From Paraburkholderia sp. LEh10 (lineage in GTDB: Bacteria > Pseudomonadota > Gammaproteobacteria > Burkholderiales > Burkholderiaceae): a stretch of 64,000 bases of DNA. The DNA lies in assembly GCF_017814945.1 (NCBI RefSeq), contig NZ_JAGIPX010000005.1, positions 124,001 to 188,000 on the forward strand, read 5' to 3'. Under the pieces are notes generated by a model, which had not been told where the DNA came from, ran no database searches, and saw only the letters and a list, made by a program, of their open reading frames with translations. Both the position numbers and the translations under genes were made by a program. Below are positions 22,034 to 31,406 of this stretch, one piece after another; within the stretch, counting starts at the first letter, position 1; each line of letters opens with the position of its first letter.

Positions 22034-23566
22034 ATGAACCCTTTCCCTGCACCTGCTCCTCATTTCACACCGGCGCTCGCGCGCAGCGTCGCGACGGTGA
22101 GCGTCGGGTTCGTCGTCACGCAGCTCGATGTGACGATCGTCAATATCGCGCTCGCGAAGATCGGCGCGGACCTGCACGCGAATGTCACGGGCCTGCAATG
22201 GATCGTGGATGCGTACACGCTCGCGTTCGCGGTGCTGATGCTGTCGGCGGGCGTGCTCGGTGACCGCTTCGGCGCGCGCCGCATGTTCGCGTGTGGGATC
22301 GGGCTGTTCGCGGCGGGGTCGCTCGCCTGCGGGCTCGCGTTCGATGCGTCGACGCTCGTCGCCGCGCGCGCCGTGCAAGGCGTGGGCGCGGCCGCGATGC
22401 TGCCGAACTCGCTGGCGTTGCTCAACCAGGCATGTGGTCACGACCCGAAGCTGCGCGCCCGTGCCGTTGGCTTGTGGACGGCGGCGGGCGCGATTGCTAT
22501 TGCGGCGGGCCCCGTGATCGGCGGGCTGCTGATCGCCGGGTTCGGCTGGCGGGCGATCTTTCTTGTGAATCTGCCGATCTGCGCGCTGGGGCTTTTCGCC
22601 ACTTTCGCTTGGTTGCCGGCTTCGCTGAGCGGTACGCCAACCAGCTCTCCAACCCGTCCGCCGACCGCGTCTTCGGCCCCGCCGTCATCGCGCGATGCGG
22701 GCGGAACGGCCGGCGGCATCGATTCCCCCGGCCAACTGCTTGCGATTGTCGCGCTGACGGCGTTCACGGGCGCCGTGATCGAATGGCGGCCGCTCGGTTT
22801 CCTGCATCCGCTCGTCGGCGGCGGCTTCGTGATCGCGTTCCTTGCGACGGCCGCATTCATCTTCACCGAGCGGCGCGTCCAGACGCCGATGCTGCCGCTT
22901 GCGTTCTTCAGCAACCGCACGTTCAGTTCGGCCGTGCTGTTCGGCATCTGCGTGAATCTGACGTACTACGGCGTCGTGTTCGTGTTGAGTCTCTATTTGC
23001 AGCATGCGCGGGGAGAAACGGCGCTGCAGGCCGGTCTCGCGTTCCTGCCGCTGACGGGCGGATTCCTGATTTCGAACGTCGCCAGCGGCTGGGTGGTTGG
23101 CCGCTTCGGCGCGCGGGTGCCGATGGTCGCAGGCGCGGTCACGGCAGCCCTCGGCTACGGCTTGCTGCATTTCGTCGAAGCCGCCTCGCCGTTGTGGACG
23201 CTGCTCGTGCCGTTTCTGCTGATCCCGTCGGGAATGGGCCTCGCGGTCCCGGCGATGACGACGGCCGTGCTCGCATCCGTCGACGCGCAGCGGGCGGCCA
23301 CGGCATCGGCCGTTCTGAACACGGCGCGGCAGGCGGGCGGCGCAGTCGGCGTCGCGGCGTTCGGTGCGCTCGCGAGCGCGGCGGGGGCGACAGGCGCATC
23401 GGGCGCAGCGCATATCGTCGCGGGGCTGAAGGCATCGACGCTGATCTCGTCGTGTCTGCTGCTGATCGCGCTCGCGCTCGCGTGCCTCGTGCATCCCGAG
23501 CCGCACGCGCACCGCCGCACGCGAGAGGGCCGCGCGTGCAACCGGCCGTCAAGCGCCAGCAAGTGA
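22034..23566 (+). CDS. MFS drug-efflux transporter, DHA2 (EmrB/QacA-like) family
   Basis: 510 residues with 14 probable spans. The first span has the DHA2-type motif TQLDVTIVNIALAKIG; motif A-like GVLGDRFGARRMF and motif C-like AGPVIGGLLI follow. A Pro/Ser/Thr-rich insertion (about residues 200-235) replaces an inter-span loop. The ATG at 22034 was chosen because the 42 residues encoded upstream do not look like transporter sequence. Likely a proton-driven multidrug exporter. It is 136 bp after the other MFS gene and may be transcribed separately. Confidence 0.85.
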   Translation: MNPFPAPAPHFTPALARSVATVSVGFVVTQLDVTIVNIALAKIGADLHANVTGLQWIVDAYTLAFAVLMLSAGVLGDRFGARRMFACGIGLFAAGSLACGLAFDASTLVAARAVQGVGAAAMLPNSLALLNQACGHDPKLRARAVGLWTAAGAIAIAAGPVIGGLLIAGFGWRAIFLVNLPICALGLFATFAWLPASLSGTPTSSPTRPPTASSAPPSSRDAGGTAGGIDSPGQLLAIVALTAFTGAVIEWRPLGFLHPLVGGGFVIAFLATAAFIFTERRVQTPMLPLAFFSNRTFSSAVLFGICVNLTYYGVVFVLSLYLQHARGETALQAGLAFLPLTGGFLISNVASGWVVGRFGARVPMVAGAVTAALGYGLLHFVEAASPLWTLLVPFLLIPSGMGLAVPAMTTAVLASVDAQRAATASAVLNTARQAGGAVGVAAFGALASAAGATGASGAAHIVAGLKASTLISSCLLLIALALACLVHPEPHAHRRTREGRACNRPSSASK

Positions 23567-23595
23567 CGGCATCGCGTGCCGCCGACGCTCGCCGC

Positions 23596-23638
23596 AAAAA
23601 GCACAACACCCACGGAACGCGACGCGTCGTGGGTGTTG
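23596..23638 (-). terminator. Terminator between the MFS gene and a minus-strand gene
   Basis: CAACACCCACG / CGTGGGTGTTG arms (23604-23638) with a T-run on the minus strand, placed to end the gene at 23703. Confidence 0.8.
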
Positions 23639-23702
23639 CCGTCTTCAATGAACAGGAAAAGTGCGGATTGAGTGCGGATTGAAGTGGCGACTGAAGGCCG
23701 GA

Positions 23703-23975
23703 CTAAAGCGTAGTTTCCTGAATTGCGCCCGTGTCGAGCGCCTTCTCGATGAGCCCTTCGCTCTGCACCTTGCGGATCGCATCGGCGACGAGCTTCTCGG
23801 GCTCTTCGATTTCCACCTTGATCGAGCCGATCAATCCGGCTGCGTCGAGGATCACCAGCGTCTCCGCCGTGTCGGCGCGGCTGATGATCACGCGATGCGG
23901 CGTCGGACCTTCGCCGAGGCTCGCGCAAAACTGCATGACCGTGCCGCCGATCTTATGGTCGAAAGCTTGAATCAT
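23703..23975 (-). CDS. Conserved-looking small protein of unknown function
   Basis: 90 residues, strand-rich first half (MQFCASLGEGPTPHRVIISR, ETLVILDAAGLIGSIKVEI) and a helical second half (EKLVADAIRKVQSEGLIEKA). No recognised domain. Codon use is like the chromosome. It has its own terminator and is separate from the DoxX gene 129 bp upstream. Confidence 0.7.
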   Translation of the reverse strand: MIQAFDHKIGGTVMQFCASLGEGPTPHRVIISRADTAETLVILDAAGLIGSIKVEIEEPEKLVADAIRKVQSEGLIEKALDTGAIQETTL

Positions 23976-24104
23976 CGCGTGCTCCTTTTAGTCGAACTGG
24001 CTTGCCGTGGTGTTGCATCCGATGCGCCGCACGAATGGTGCCCGCACGCGCCACGTGTCGCGAATGGGCACTCCGGCCGGCCGATGCGGCTGCGCGTGCA
24101 ACCA

Positions 24105-24542
24105 TCACAAGCTGCTGCTCAGCCCTCCCCTGGGCGCGCGCGCGCCGTCGACGCTGATCCGTCCCGCGCCCGTCACGAACAGCAGCAGGAAGCCGCCTGC
24201 AATGCCGATGTTCTTCCAGAAATGGATGACCGTGTCGCGCTGCATGGCGGCGTCGGTGATGTTCCAGAAGTCGTGTCCGAGAATTGCGGTCGCCACCGTG
24301 TAGGCGGCCATGAAAAGACCGAGCGCGCGGATTCTGAAGCCGATCACGAGAAACACCCCGCCTACCACCTCGACGGCCGTCGCAATCGGCGCTGCGACCT
24401 GCACGAACGGCACTCCCTTCGATTGCAGATAGCCGACAAAGCCTGCGTAACCGATCAGCTTCATGATGCCGCCCCACAGGAAAAGCACAGCAAGCGCAAG
24501 GCGGGCAAGAAGAATTACGCCGGAATCGACGGGACGCGTCAT
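24105..24542 (-). CDS. DoxX-family membrane protein
   Basis: 145 residues with four membrane segments. ILLARLALAVLFLWGGIMKL and later GFRIRALGLFMAAYTVATAI, HFWKNIGIAGGFLLLFVTGA follow the DoxX layout (conserved G-x-x-K-L after span 1, H/N-K-N before span 4). Family members are inner-membrane proteins linked to oxidative-stress or quinone-related complexes; no function is shown here. It is divergent from deoR; the 276-bp gap holds the deoR promoter. Confidence 0.85.
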   Translation of the reverse strand: MTRPVDSGVILLARLALAVLFLWGGIMKLIGYAGFVGYLQSKGVPFVQVAAPIATAVEVVGGVFLVIGFRIRALGLFMAAYTVATAILGHDFWNITDAAMQRDTVIHFWKNIGIAGGFLLLFVTGAGRISVDGARAPRGGLSSSL

Positions 24543-24737
24543 AGGTGTGGCTCCTGATTTGAATTAAGCAGAAGACCGGGCGGCACGTCTTCAGTTCCCG
24601 GGCGTTGCAGTCAGAATAAGTGCAACGCACGGCTTTTCCAAGGCGATCTGAATAGGCTGACTCTCGTTCGCAATGAGTCGGCGCGGAGTCGGCGCGCGCA
24701 AGCGACATAGAAATTCGCCGGCCAGCCGTTGCACAGG

Positions 24738-24750
24738 TTTGTTATAATCC
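24738..24750 (+). promoter_or_regulatory. deoR promoter with DeoR-like half operator
   Basis: TTTGTTATAATCC contains an extended -10 (TG-T-TATAAT). Its TTGTTATAATC core differs by one base from TTGTTAGAATC in the deoC promoter and resembles the E. coli DeoR half site TGTTAGAA. Autoregulation is inferred. Confidence 0.6.
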
Positions 24751-24818
24751 TCTCAGGAAATCGAACAAAATCTAACGCGCCCTTCGCTATCCAGCATCGC
24801 GTTGAAGAGACCTGTGCC

Positions 24819-25538
24819 ATGTTGAAAACTGAACGTCTGCGCATGCTCGCCGATGCTCTGGCGAAACAGAACGTGATGCGCCTGCGCGACGCGGCGACGC
24901 TGCTAGGCGTGTCGGAAATGACGGTGCGGCGGGACATCGCGGCGAGCCCGGACCATTTCACGTATTTGGGCGGCTACATTGTGAGTGCGACGGATGTGCC
25001 GAACACGGCCGGGTATTCACTGGAGCAGGAAAAGGACCATTTCGCGCAGGCCAAGGCGGAAGCGTCGGCGATTGCGGCGAAGCTGATCGGCAACAACGAG
25101 ACGTTGTTTATCGACTGCGGCACGACGCTGACCACGCTTGCGCGCCTGATTCCCAACGAGATGCATGTGACGGTTATCTGCTATTCGCTGAACGTCGCGG
25201 AGATTTTGCGGCGCAAGCCGAACGTGCGGATGATCTTGCTGGGCGGCATGTATGTGCCGTCGTCGGATTCGTTTTCCGGCGAGGAAAGCATCGAGATGTT
25301 GCGGCGCATGGGTATCAACAAGGCGTTTATTTCGGCGGGCGGCGTAGATGACGTGCGCGGCGTGACGTGCTGGAATTTTCATGAGGTCGCCTTGAAGCAG
25401 GCAGCGATGGCTAGCGCGGTAGAGAGCCATCTTGTCGTCGACAGCAGCAAGCTCGGTGTGGTGAAGGCCGTCCGTTTTTCGAAGGTCGAGGACTTTGCTT
25501 CGATCATTACGGAGAAGGGGCAGCAGAAGAGGACATGA
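24819..25538 (+). CDS. deoR: Deoxyribose regulon repressor DeoR
   Basis: 239 residues. The N-terminal helix-turn-helix reads LRDAATLLGVSEMTVRRDI, followed by FTYLGGYIVS, very close to E. coli DeoR (LKDAAALLGVSEMTIRRDL, LLGGYIV). The effector domain has TLFIDCGTTLTTLA, VICYSLNVAEIL and HLVVDSSKLGVVKAVRF, the sugar-phosphate-binding pattern of the family. The likely inducer is deoxyribose-5-phosphate. It is convergent with the deoC-ALDH-kinase-ABC operon it probably represses. An upstream in-frame extension overlaps the promoter and was excluded. Confidence 0.88.
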   Translation: MLKTERLRMLADALAKQNVMRLRDAATLLGVSEMTVRRDIAASPDHFTYLGGYIVSATDVPNTAGYSLEQEKDHFAQAKAEASAIAAKLIGNNETLFIDCGTTLTTLARLIPNEMHVTVICYSLNVAEILRRKPNVRMILLGGMYVPSSDSFSGEESIEMLRRMGINKAFISAGGVDDVRGVTCWNFHEVALKQAAMASAVESHLVVDSSKLGVVKAVRFSKVEDFASIITEKGQQKRT

Positions 25539-25700
25539 GCGTTTTTGTCTGTGATGGTTTGGTTTGTGATGAGGCTTGGTTTGTGATGAGGTTTGGTTTG
25601 TGATGGTTTTGTCTGCGACGCCCGGCGGCTTTGCGGGGCGCCTCTCCTGGCGCAGGCATCCTAGATGCCGTTTGGTTTGCCGCTTTCGGTGGCAGGTTTA

Positions 25701-25780
25701 TTTTGCCGTTTTGCTGTTTTGCTGTTTTGCTGTTTTGCTGTTTTGCTGTTTTGCTGTTTTGCTGTTTTGCTGTTTTGCCG
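25701..25780. repeat. Ten tandem 8-bp repeats (TTTTGCTG)
   Basis: Eight perfect TTTTGCTG copies at 25709-25772 are flanked by a TTTTGCCG copy on each side. The period is not a multiple of three and no gene spans it, so it is a simple-sequence locus prone to slippage, just beyond the deoR stop. Confidence 0.95.
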
Positions 25781-26426
25781 CTATCACTGGCATCCGCGAT
25801 AGCGCCTCGCGGCGCGGGCGTTGCCCCTGTGCGGGGCGGCACCTCCTTTCTTTGCCGCGGCAAAGAAAGGAGGCAAAGAAAGCCGCTCACACGGCCAATG
25901 CTTGACCGTTACCCACGGGCCCTCAACATCCCCATGTTTATCGCGGCAGCTTGCTCCCCCACGTCCGTTGCCTGCGCACTGAGCGGCGTCTCACCCGCTT
26001 CATGCATCCGCCTTGCAGACCGCGCCCTCGATTATCCCGTGCCCCCATGCGGCAAACCTATGTAGGCCGTCGCGCCATCAGAACACCTTCGCTGCGTGAC
26101 GTCTCTGCACAGTGCGAGCGCTGCCCCGCGAGGCGCGACAACCGACATACGTTTGCCGCATAGGGCACTGAAATACCGGGAACGGTAGGCCCTGTACGAG
26201 CGCGTGAAGCGGGTGAGGCATTCAATCAGCGCGTGGGCAACGGGCAAGTTCAGCACGCTGCCATGCGAAGTGCGGGGGCGTTGGGAGCCCGTGGATAACG
26301 GTCAAGCATTGGCGGGGTGAGCGGCTTTCTTTGCTTCCTTTCTTTGCCGCGGCAAAGAAAGGAAGTGCCGCCCCGCACAGGGGCAACGCCCGCGCCGCGA
26401 GGCGCTATCGCGGATGCCAGCGATAG
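25781..26426. repeat. Long inverted-repeat element with two 32-bp perfect palindromes
   Basis: The outer 300 bp on each side (about 25781-26085 and 26127-26426) are inverted, imperfect copies of each other. Each arm holds a perfect 32-bp palindrome centred on TTTGCCGCGGCAAA (25842-25873 and 26334-26365) next to a GCCCCGCACAGGGGC-type block. It resembles non-coding dispersed repeats I associate with Paraburkholderia intergenic regions; no transposase is present. Confidence 0.85.
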
Positions 26427-26540
26427 CGGCAAAAACAAACGGCAATCGCGGATGCCAGCGATAGCGGCAAAAACAAACGGCAATCGCGGGTGCCAGCGAT
26501 AGCGGCAAAGCAAACCGCATTCGCGGATGCCCGCACAAGG
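26407..26540. repeat. 38-bp tandem repeat, about 3.5 copies
   Basis: Units start at 26407, 26445, 26483 and (degenerate) 26520. Each contains ATCGCGG-TGCCAGCGATAGCGGCAAA. The unit is the outer end of the adjacent inverted-repeat element, amplified. Confidence 0.85.
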
Positions 26541-26572
26541 GCAAAAAAACCACCGCATCGCAGACAGAAAAC

Positions 26573-27619
26573 CTAACTCTTCCTCTGCAAAGCAAACAAC
26601 GTCCCAGCGATCAGAATGAACGCGCCAATAATCACCTTCTGCCACGTGCTAGGCACACCAACCAGAATCAGGACGCTATTGATCAGCGTCACCAGCACCA
26701 CGCCCAGCAGCGTGCCCGCCACTGTCCCTGTTCCACCCGTAATGCGGGCGCCGCCCAAAATCACCGCCGCGATCACGTCGAGTTCCGTCCCGACGAGATC
26801 GAACGGATTGGCAAGCCGGTTGTTCGACACATGCAAAATGCCCGCGATACCCGCCAGCATCCCCGTATAACCGAACACGAACAAATGGATCGCGCGAAGG
26901 TTATAACCAAGCCGCTCCGCAATCGCAAGACTGCCGCCCATTGCATAGACACCGCGCCCCATCATCGTGCGGTTCAGCAACCACCACGTCACACCCGCCG
27001 CAATCACAAGCGCGAGCACCGACGCCGGCAACACCGCGCGCAACCCATCCGCCGTGTGATAGAAGAACAGCGGAATGCGCCCGAAATGATCCATGCTATG
27101 CGGGATGTTCATGAAGAACGTCGTGCCGATGAACGTCAACAGAATCCCGCGATACAGATACTGCGTGCCGATCGTCACGATCAGCGATGGCGCCTTCAGC
27201 CGGTGCACGAGCACGCCGTTGATCACGCCAAGCACAATGCCACCCAGCGCGCCGACAATCAGAATCAGCGCGAACGGCGCATCGGGCCACCACGCGAACA
27301 CGGCCTTCGTGATCGCATACATCGTCAGCGCGCCAATCGCCGTGAACGACACGTCGATGCCGCCCGACGCGAGCACCACGAGCGTGCCAAGCGCGAACAA
27401 CGACATCGTCGTCGCCGAATGCAACAGATCGAACAGCGTCGCGAGCTGGAAGAAGCGCGGATTGATCGCGCCGACAATCAAGCACATCGCGGCGATCAGC
27501 CCCACGGTAAACCACTCCGGGTTACGCGAGAGCTTCGCGCGCCATGTGGGCGGCTTGACCTCGGGCGCGATTTCGACGACGTTGGAGGTAGTCACGGTCC
27601 GGTTCATGATAGACGACAT
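26573..27619 (-). CDS. Sugar ABC transporter permease (RbsC/LsrC-like), second of two
   Basis: 348 residues, about ten membrane segments. GTLVVLASGGIDVSFTAIGA and GVINGVLVHRLKAPSLIVTI are the RbsC-type signature; ATP-binding-protein contact loop around FGYTGMLAGIAGILHVS. It would pair with the permease at 30343 to form the membrane channel, as LsrC/LsrD or RhaP/RhaQ do. It is the last gene of the deo-type operon, starting one base after the ATPase stop. An ATG four codons into the reading frame is an alternative start. Confidence 0.88.
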   Translation of the reverse strand: MSSIMNRTVTTSNVVEIAPEVKPPTWRAKLSRNPEWFTVGLIAAMCLIVGAINPRFFQLATLFDLLHSATTMSLFALGTLVVLASGGIDVSFTAIGALTMYAITKAVFAWWPDAPFALILIVGALGGIVLGVINGVLVHRLKAPSLIVTIGTQYLYRGILLTFIGTTFFMNIPHSMDHFGRIPLFFYHTADGLRAVLPASVLALVIAAGVTWWLLNRTMMGRGVYAMGGSLAIAERLGYNLRAIHLFVFGYTGMLAGIAGILHVSNNRLANPFDLVGTELDVIAAVILGGARITGGTGTVAGTLLGVVLVTLINSVLILVGVPSTWQKVIIGAFILIAGTLFALQRKS

Positions 27620-27620
27620 C

Positions 27621-29153
27621 TCATGCAGCCTCTGACAGCAGCGCGTGATACAGCTGCGCTTCGTTCAACTGGTCCGCGCGATACTGGCTCGCCACGCGGC
27701 CCTTCTTCATCATCAGAATGCGATCGCAGTTCTGCAGCAACTCGGGCAAGTCATCGCTGATCAATATGATGCCGATTCCGCGTTGCGACAGCTTCTGCAT
27801 GATCTTGTAGATGATGTCCTTCGAGCCGACATCGACGCCGACAGTCGGCCCATGCAGAATCAGCACGCGCGGATCGATCGCGAGCCAGCGGCCGATCAGC
27901 ACGCGCTGCTGGTTGCCGCCCGATAACGACTGCACCGGCTTGTCGACGCCGGGCGTGGCGATCTGCAAATCCTTCACGGTCTGCTCGGCGAGTTGCTGCG
28001 CGCGCGTGCGGTCGATCTGGCCGAAGCGGTCGCGCAGGCTCGAGATCATCGCGGTGATCACGTTGTCGCGGATAGGCTTGTCGAGAAAAAGCCCTTCGTT
28101 CAGGCGGTCTTCGGGCACATAGCCGATCCGATGGTTCTTCGCATCCGATGGCGTTCGCAACGCGACAGGCCGGCCTTCGAGCGTGACCTTGCCGGCGTCG
28201 GCGGGCGCGACACCCGCCAGCGCGCGCGCCAGTTCGTTGCGGCCCGAATCGAGCAGGCCCGTCACGCCGAGTATCTCGCCGCGATGCAGCGCGAACGACA
28301 CATCGCGGAACTGCGCGCCGCGCGTGAAGCCCTGCACGTCGAGCACGACTTCCTTGCCGACTTCGCCGTCGCGATACCGTTCGCTCGACAGATGACGTCC
28401 CGTCATCAGTTCGCTGATCTGCGTTTTCGTGTAATCGGCGATCGGGCCTTGCGCCATCTTCTGGCCGTCGCGCAGCACGATCACTTCGCCGCCGATCGCA
28501 TAGCACTCGTCGAGCTTGTGGCTCACGAACAGCACGGTCACGCCTTGCGCGCGCAGATTGCCGAGCACGGCGATCAGGTTGTCCACTTCCTTTTGCGTGA
28601 GCGACGTGGTGGGCTCGTCCATGATGACGAACTTCGCCTCGCTCGCGATCGCGCGCGCAATCGCCACGAGTTGCCGCGTGGCGAGCGGCAGTTGCTCGAT
28701 CAGCGTCGACTGGAATCCGGCGTCGCCGGGCAGGCCCACGGCTTCGAGCGCTTTCGACGCCGTGCGGGCGAGCGCCTTGCGGTCGAACGTGCGCGTGAGC
28801 CGCCCGTTGTGCCCGGCGAGCTCCGACGTCAACGCGACGTTTTCCGCGACGCTCATGTTCGGCAGCAGCGACAGGTCCTGATAGACCGTCTCGATGCCCG
28901 CCGCGAGCGATTCGAGCGCGGAAAGCCGCGCGTGGCTCACGCCTTCGACGATCAGCTCGCCTTCATCGGGCGGCTGCGCACCGGAGATGATCTTGATCAG
29001 CGTGCTCTTGCCGCAGCCGTTTTCGCCGAGCAGGTGATAGATCTGCCCGCGCTCGAACGACAGGCTCACGCCGCGCAACGCATGCACGCCCGTGAAACGC
29101 TTGTGGACGCCGACCACCTGCAGAAACGGCGTAGAGGAAACGTGTTGATTCAT
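27621..29153 (-). CDS. Sugar ABC transporter ATPase (RbsA/LsrA-like, two NBDs)
   Basis: 510 residues with two ATPase halves. The first has Walker A GENGCGKST and Walker B FVIMDEPTT but a changed signature (LPLATRQLVAIARA). The second has the canonical LSGGNQQRVLIGRW and a degenerate Walker A (GLLDSGRNELAR). This asymmetric arrangement is normal for carbohydrate uptake-2 transporters. It energises uptake at the inner membrane. The ATG at 29151-29153 was chosen; sequence upstream is not ATPase-like. Confidence 0.92.
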   Translation of the reverse strand: MNQHVSSTPFLQVVGVHKRFTGVHALRGVSLSFERGQIYHLLGENGCGKSTLIKIISGAQPPDEGELIVEGVSHARLSALESLAAGIETVYQDLSLLPNMSVAENVALTSELAGHNGRLTRTFDRKALARTASKALEAVGLPGDAGFQSTLIEQLPLATRQLVAIARAIASEAKFVIMDEPTTSLTQKEVDNLIAVLGNLRAQGVTVLFVSHKLDECYAIGGEVIVLRDGQKMAQGPIADYTKTQISELMTGRHLSSERYRDGEVGKEVVLDVQGFTRGAQFRDVSFALHRGEILGVTGLLDSGRNELARALAGVAPADAGKVTLEGRPVALRTPSDAKNHRIGYVPEDRLNEGLFLDKPIRDNVITAMISSLRDRFGQIDRTRAQQLAEQTVKDLQIATPGVDKPVQSLSGGNQQRVLIGRWLAIDPRVLILHGPTVGVDVGSKDIIYKIMQKLSQRGIGIILISDDLPELLQNCDRILMMKKGRVASQYRADQLNEAQLYHALLSEAA

Positions 29154-29232
29154 GCTGAGAAGCCGTGCTCCAGATGAATGTCGAAGCGTGCGGGCGCTCG
29201 CTGATGGAAGCCCGCACGCCGTCATGCCGCGA

Positions 29233-30237
29233 TCAGAAGTTGTACTGCTTGTAGTTCGACTTGTCGACGTTCACCCAGCCCTGGCCGCGCACGATGATGC
29301 CCTTGCCCGGCCCCTTCACGACCGACACCTTCGTATAACCCGGAATGCCGAGATCCGCGCCGTTCTCCACGGTCTTGCCGTCAACCAGCATCTGCGCGAC
29401 CTTGTTCATCGCGATACCGGCGAGCTTCGGGTCCCAGAATGCGATGCCGTTCACTGCGCCGCTTTCGAGGAACTTGCCCGCTTCCGTCGGCAGGCCCGTG
29501 CCGTACACGCAGATCTTGCCCTGCATGCCGGCCTCTTCGACGGCGCGGCCGATGCCGATCACATCCAGCGACGACGAACCCTGGAAGCCCTTCAGGTCCG
29601 GATGCTTGCGCAGCACTTCCTTCGCGACTTCATACGCTTTCTCGCCGTCGTTGTTCGTTTCGAGCTTCGGCTCGACGAGATTCATCTTCGGATATCGTGC
29701 CTTCGCGTTGTTGATGCCGCCGTCGGCCCACTGCACCTGCGAGCGGCTGCCGAGCGAGCCGACCAGCACCGCCCACTTGCCGTCCTGATGCATGCACGAC
29801 GCGAGGCGCTCGTTCAGGCCCGCACCGTATGCGCTGTTGTCGAACGCCTCGATGTCGACCATCGTGTTCTTCGCGTTGTCCGCCTCATGCGTGACGACCT
29901 TGATGCCGCGATCCATCGCTTTCTTCAGCGCGGGTTCGAGCGTCGGCGGATCGTACGGCACGACGGCGATCGCCGTCACCTTCTTCGCGATCAGGTCTTC
30001 GATGATCTTCAACTGCTGCGCGGCGTCCGCGCGGCCCGGTCCCGTCTGATACGCCTGCACGCCGGGATTGTCCTTTGCGAACTCCTTGACGCCCTCGTCC
30101 ATCCGGTTGAACCAGTTGATGCCCGTCACCTTGACGACGGTGACGATCGTTTCGTTGGTCGCGGCCTGCGCGGCGGCGATCACGCCCACGGCAAGCGCGC
30201 CCGCTGCAAGCGCGGCGCTCAGTCGGGTCAGTTTCAT
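29233..30237 (-). CDS. Periplasmic sugar-binding protein (LsrB/RhaS-like)
   Basis: 334 residues with a signal peptide (LSAALAAGALAVGVIAAAQA) and GGAG before the ATG at 30235-30237. The mature part has VVKVTGINWFNRMDEGVKEF, AVVPYDPPTLEPALKKAMDR and HEADNAKNTM, the pattern of the LsrB/RhaS branch of the RbsB superfamily. Substrate is inferred from the operon to be deoxyribose or a related deoxy sugar; autoinducer-2 or rhamnose binding are family alternatives. It lies between the two permease/ATPase parts of the operon. Confidence 0.88.
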   Translation of the reverse strand: MKLTRLSAALAAGALAVGVIAAAQAATNETIVTVVKVTGINWFNRMDEGVKEFAKDNPGVQAYQTGPGRADAAQQLKIIEDLIAKKVTAIAVVPYDPPTLEPALKKAMDRGIKVVTHEADNAKNTMVDIEAFDNSAYGAGLNERLASCMHQDGKWAVLVGSLGSRSQVQWADGGINNAKARYPKMNLVEPKLETNNDGEKAYEVAKEVLRKHPDLKGFQGSSSLDVIGIGRAVEEAGMQGKICVYGTGLPTEAGKFLESGAVNGIAFWDPKLAGIAMNKVAQMLVDGKTVENGADLGIPGYTKVSVVKGPGKGIIVRGQGWVNVDKSNYKQYNF

Positions 30238-30342
30238 GCGTTTGTCTCCTTTGCCTTTAGTCGTTCGGTTCAAGTCGCCCCTTCATGTGCACATCTGCGG
30301 AAATCCAGGGCACCGATGTCCGCTGAAACCGTTGATGCCGCG

Positions 30343-31362
30343 CTATCGCCGCTGGTTCGGCTGCGCGAAGCCGAAGATCGCGCGCACGCGCTCGCCGCCC
30401 GCGAACGCGAGCGACAACAGCAGCAGGAAGCCCCACGCGCAATCGCCGAAGAACTGCGAAACGCCGAGCAGATTGAAAAGGCTCGACAGGAACTGCAACA
30501 CCGTCGCCGCGAAAAACACGCAGACGATGCGGCCATGACCGCCTGCGGGATTCACGCCGCCCATCACTGCGATGAGGATCGCGATCAGCAGATACGAATT
30601 GCCGTAGTCCCACTTCGCGCTCGACGTATGCGTGACGCTGATCAGCCCTGCCAGCGACGCGAGCAGCCCGCAGATCGTGTACGTGACGATCAGCATCCGC
30701 GCGCGCGGAATGCCCGTATAGAACGCGGCCTTCGGGTTCGTGCCCATCAGATAGAGGCGCAATCCGAATGGACTGCGCCTGAGCAGCCAGCCCAGCACGA
30801 TCACGGCGGCGATGAAGATCACGAACGATACGGGCACCTGGAGCCACGTGCCGTTGCCGATGTCCGACAGCGGCTCGACATAATCGACGTGCACCGACGC
30901 GCCGTTGCTCAGCACCACCGCGCAGCCCGTGAACAGCAGTTGCGTGCCGAGCGTGCAGAGAATCGGCGTGAGGCGCAGACGCGCGATCACGACGCCGTTG
31001 ATAAAGCCGCCGATCAGGCCCATGCAGACCACGATCGCGCAAAACGCGCCCGTATAGAGCATCGGCGCATCGTCGCCGCTGATGAACTTCGGCACGATCA
31101 GCGCGGCAACCATGCCCGACAGGTTCGCCAGCCCGACGCCCGACAGATCGATCCCGCCGTTGCCCGACACCATCGACAGCATGATGCCGAGCGCAAGCAA
31201 GCCGAGTTCGGGCAACTGGCCGCCCATCGACTGCAGGTTGTCGAGCGAGACGAACTGGCCATGCGAGACCCACGTTGCGACCAGCACGACGAGCACATTG
31301 ACGGCCAGCAGAAAATTCAGTTGCCGGTCGTGAAAGAGGCCAGTGGAAAGCGAGGACTTCAT
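30343..31362 (-). CDS. Sugar ABC transporter permease (RbsC/LsrD-like), first of two
   Basis: 339 residues from the ATG at 31360-31362. Spans include NFLLAVNVLVVLVATWVS and LGLLALGIMLSMVSGNGGID; FINGVVIARLRLTPILCTLG is the characteristic RbsC-type loop. It ends FAQPNQRR. With the permease at 26573 it would make a heterodimeric channel. It follows the ribokinase-like gene by 44 bp. The same bases are open in other frames, but only this frame shows transporter features. Confidence 0.88.
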   Translation of the reverse strand: MKSSLSTGLFHDRQLNFLLAVNVLVVLVATWVSHGQFVSLDNLQSMGGQLPELGLLALGIMLSMVSGNGGIDLSGVGLANLSGMVAALIVPKFISGDDAPMLYTGAFCAIVVCMGLIGGFINGVVIARLRLTPILCTLGTQLLFTGCAVVLSNGASVHVDYVEPLSDIGNGTWLQVPVSFVIFIAAVIVLGWLLRRSPFGLRLYLMGTNPKAAFYTGIPRARMLIVTYTICGLLASLAGLISVTHTSSAKWDYGNSYLLIAILIAVMGGVNPAGGHGRIVCVFFAATVLQFLSSLFNLLGVSQFFGDCAWGFLLLLSLAFAGGERVRAIFGFAQPNQRR

Positions 31363-31406
31363 GTCGAAACGAACTCCTTCACGGCGCGCCGCACAGCGGC
31401 GCGCGC

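Larger units (their letters stand above)
25539..26572. other. Gene-free, repeat-filled convergent intergenic region
   Basis: About 1 kb between the ends of deoR and the ABC permease gene. No protein-like ORF. It starts with imperfect GGTTTGTGATGA repeats (about 25550-25610), then an 8-bp tandem array, a long inverted repeat and a 38-bp tandem array, listed separately. The palindromes probably also stop transcription from both sides. Confidence 0.8.

Noticed and set aside
25701..25780. CRISPR-like short regular repeats
   Set aside because: The units are contiguous 8-mers without spacers and there are no cas genes; it is a simple tandem repeat.
26407..26540. 38-bp repeats as a CRISPR array
   Set aside because: Units abut without unique spacers and belong to the adjacent inverted-repeat element.
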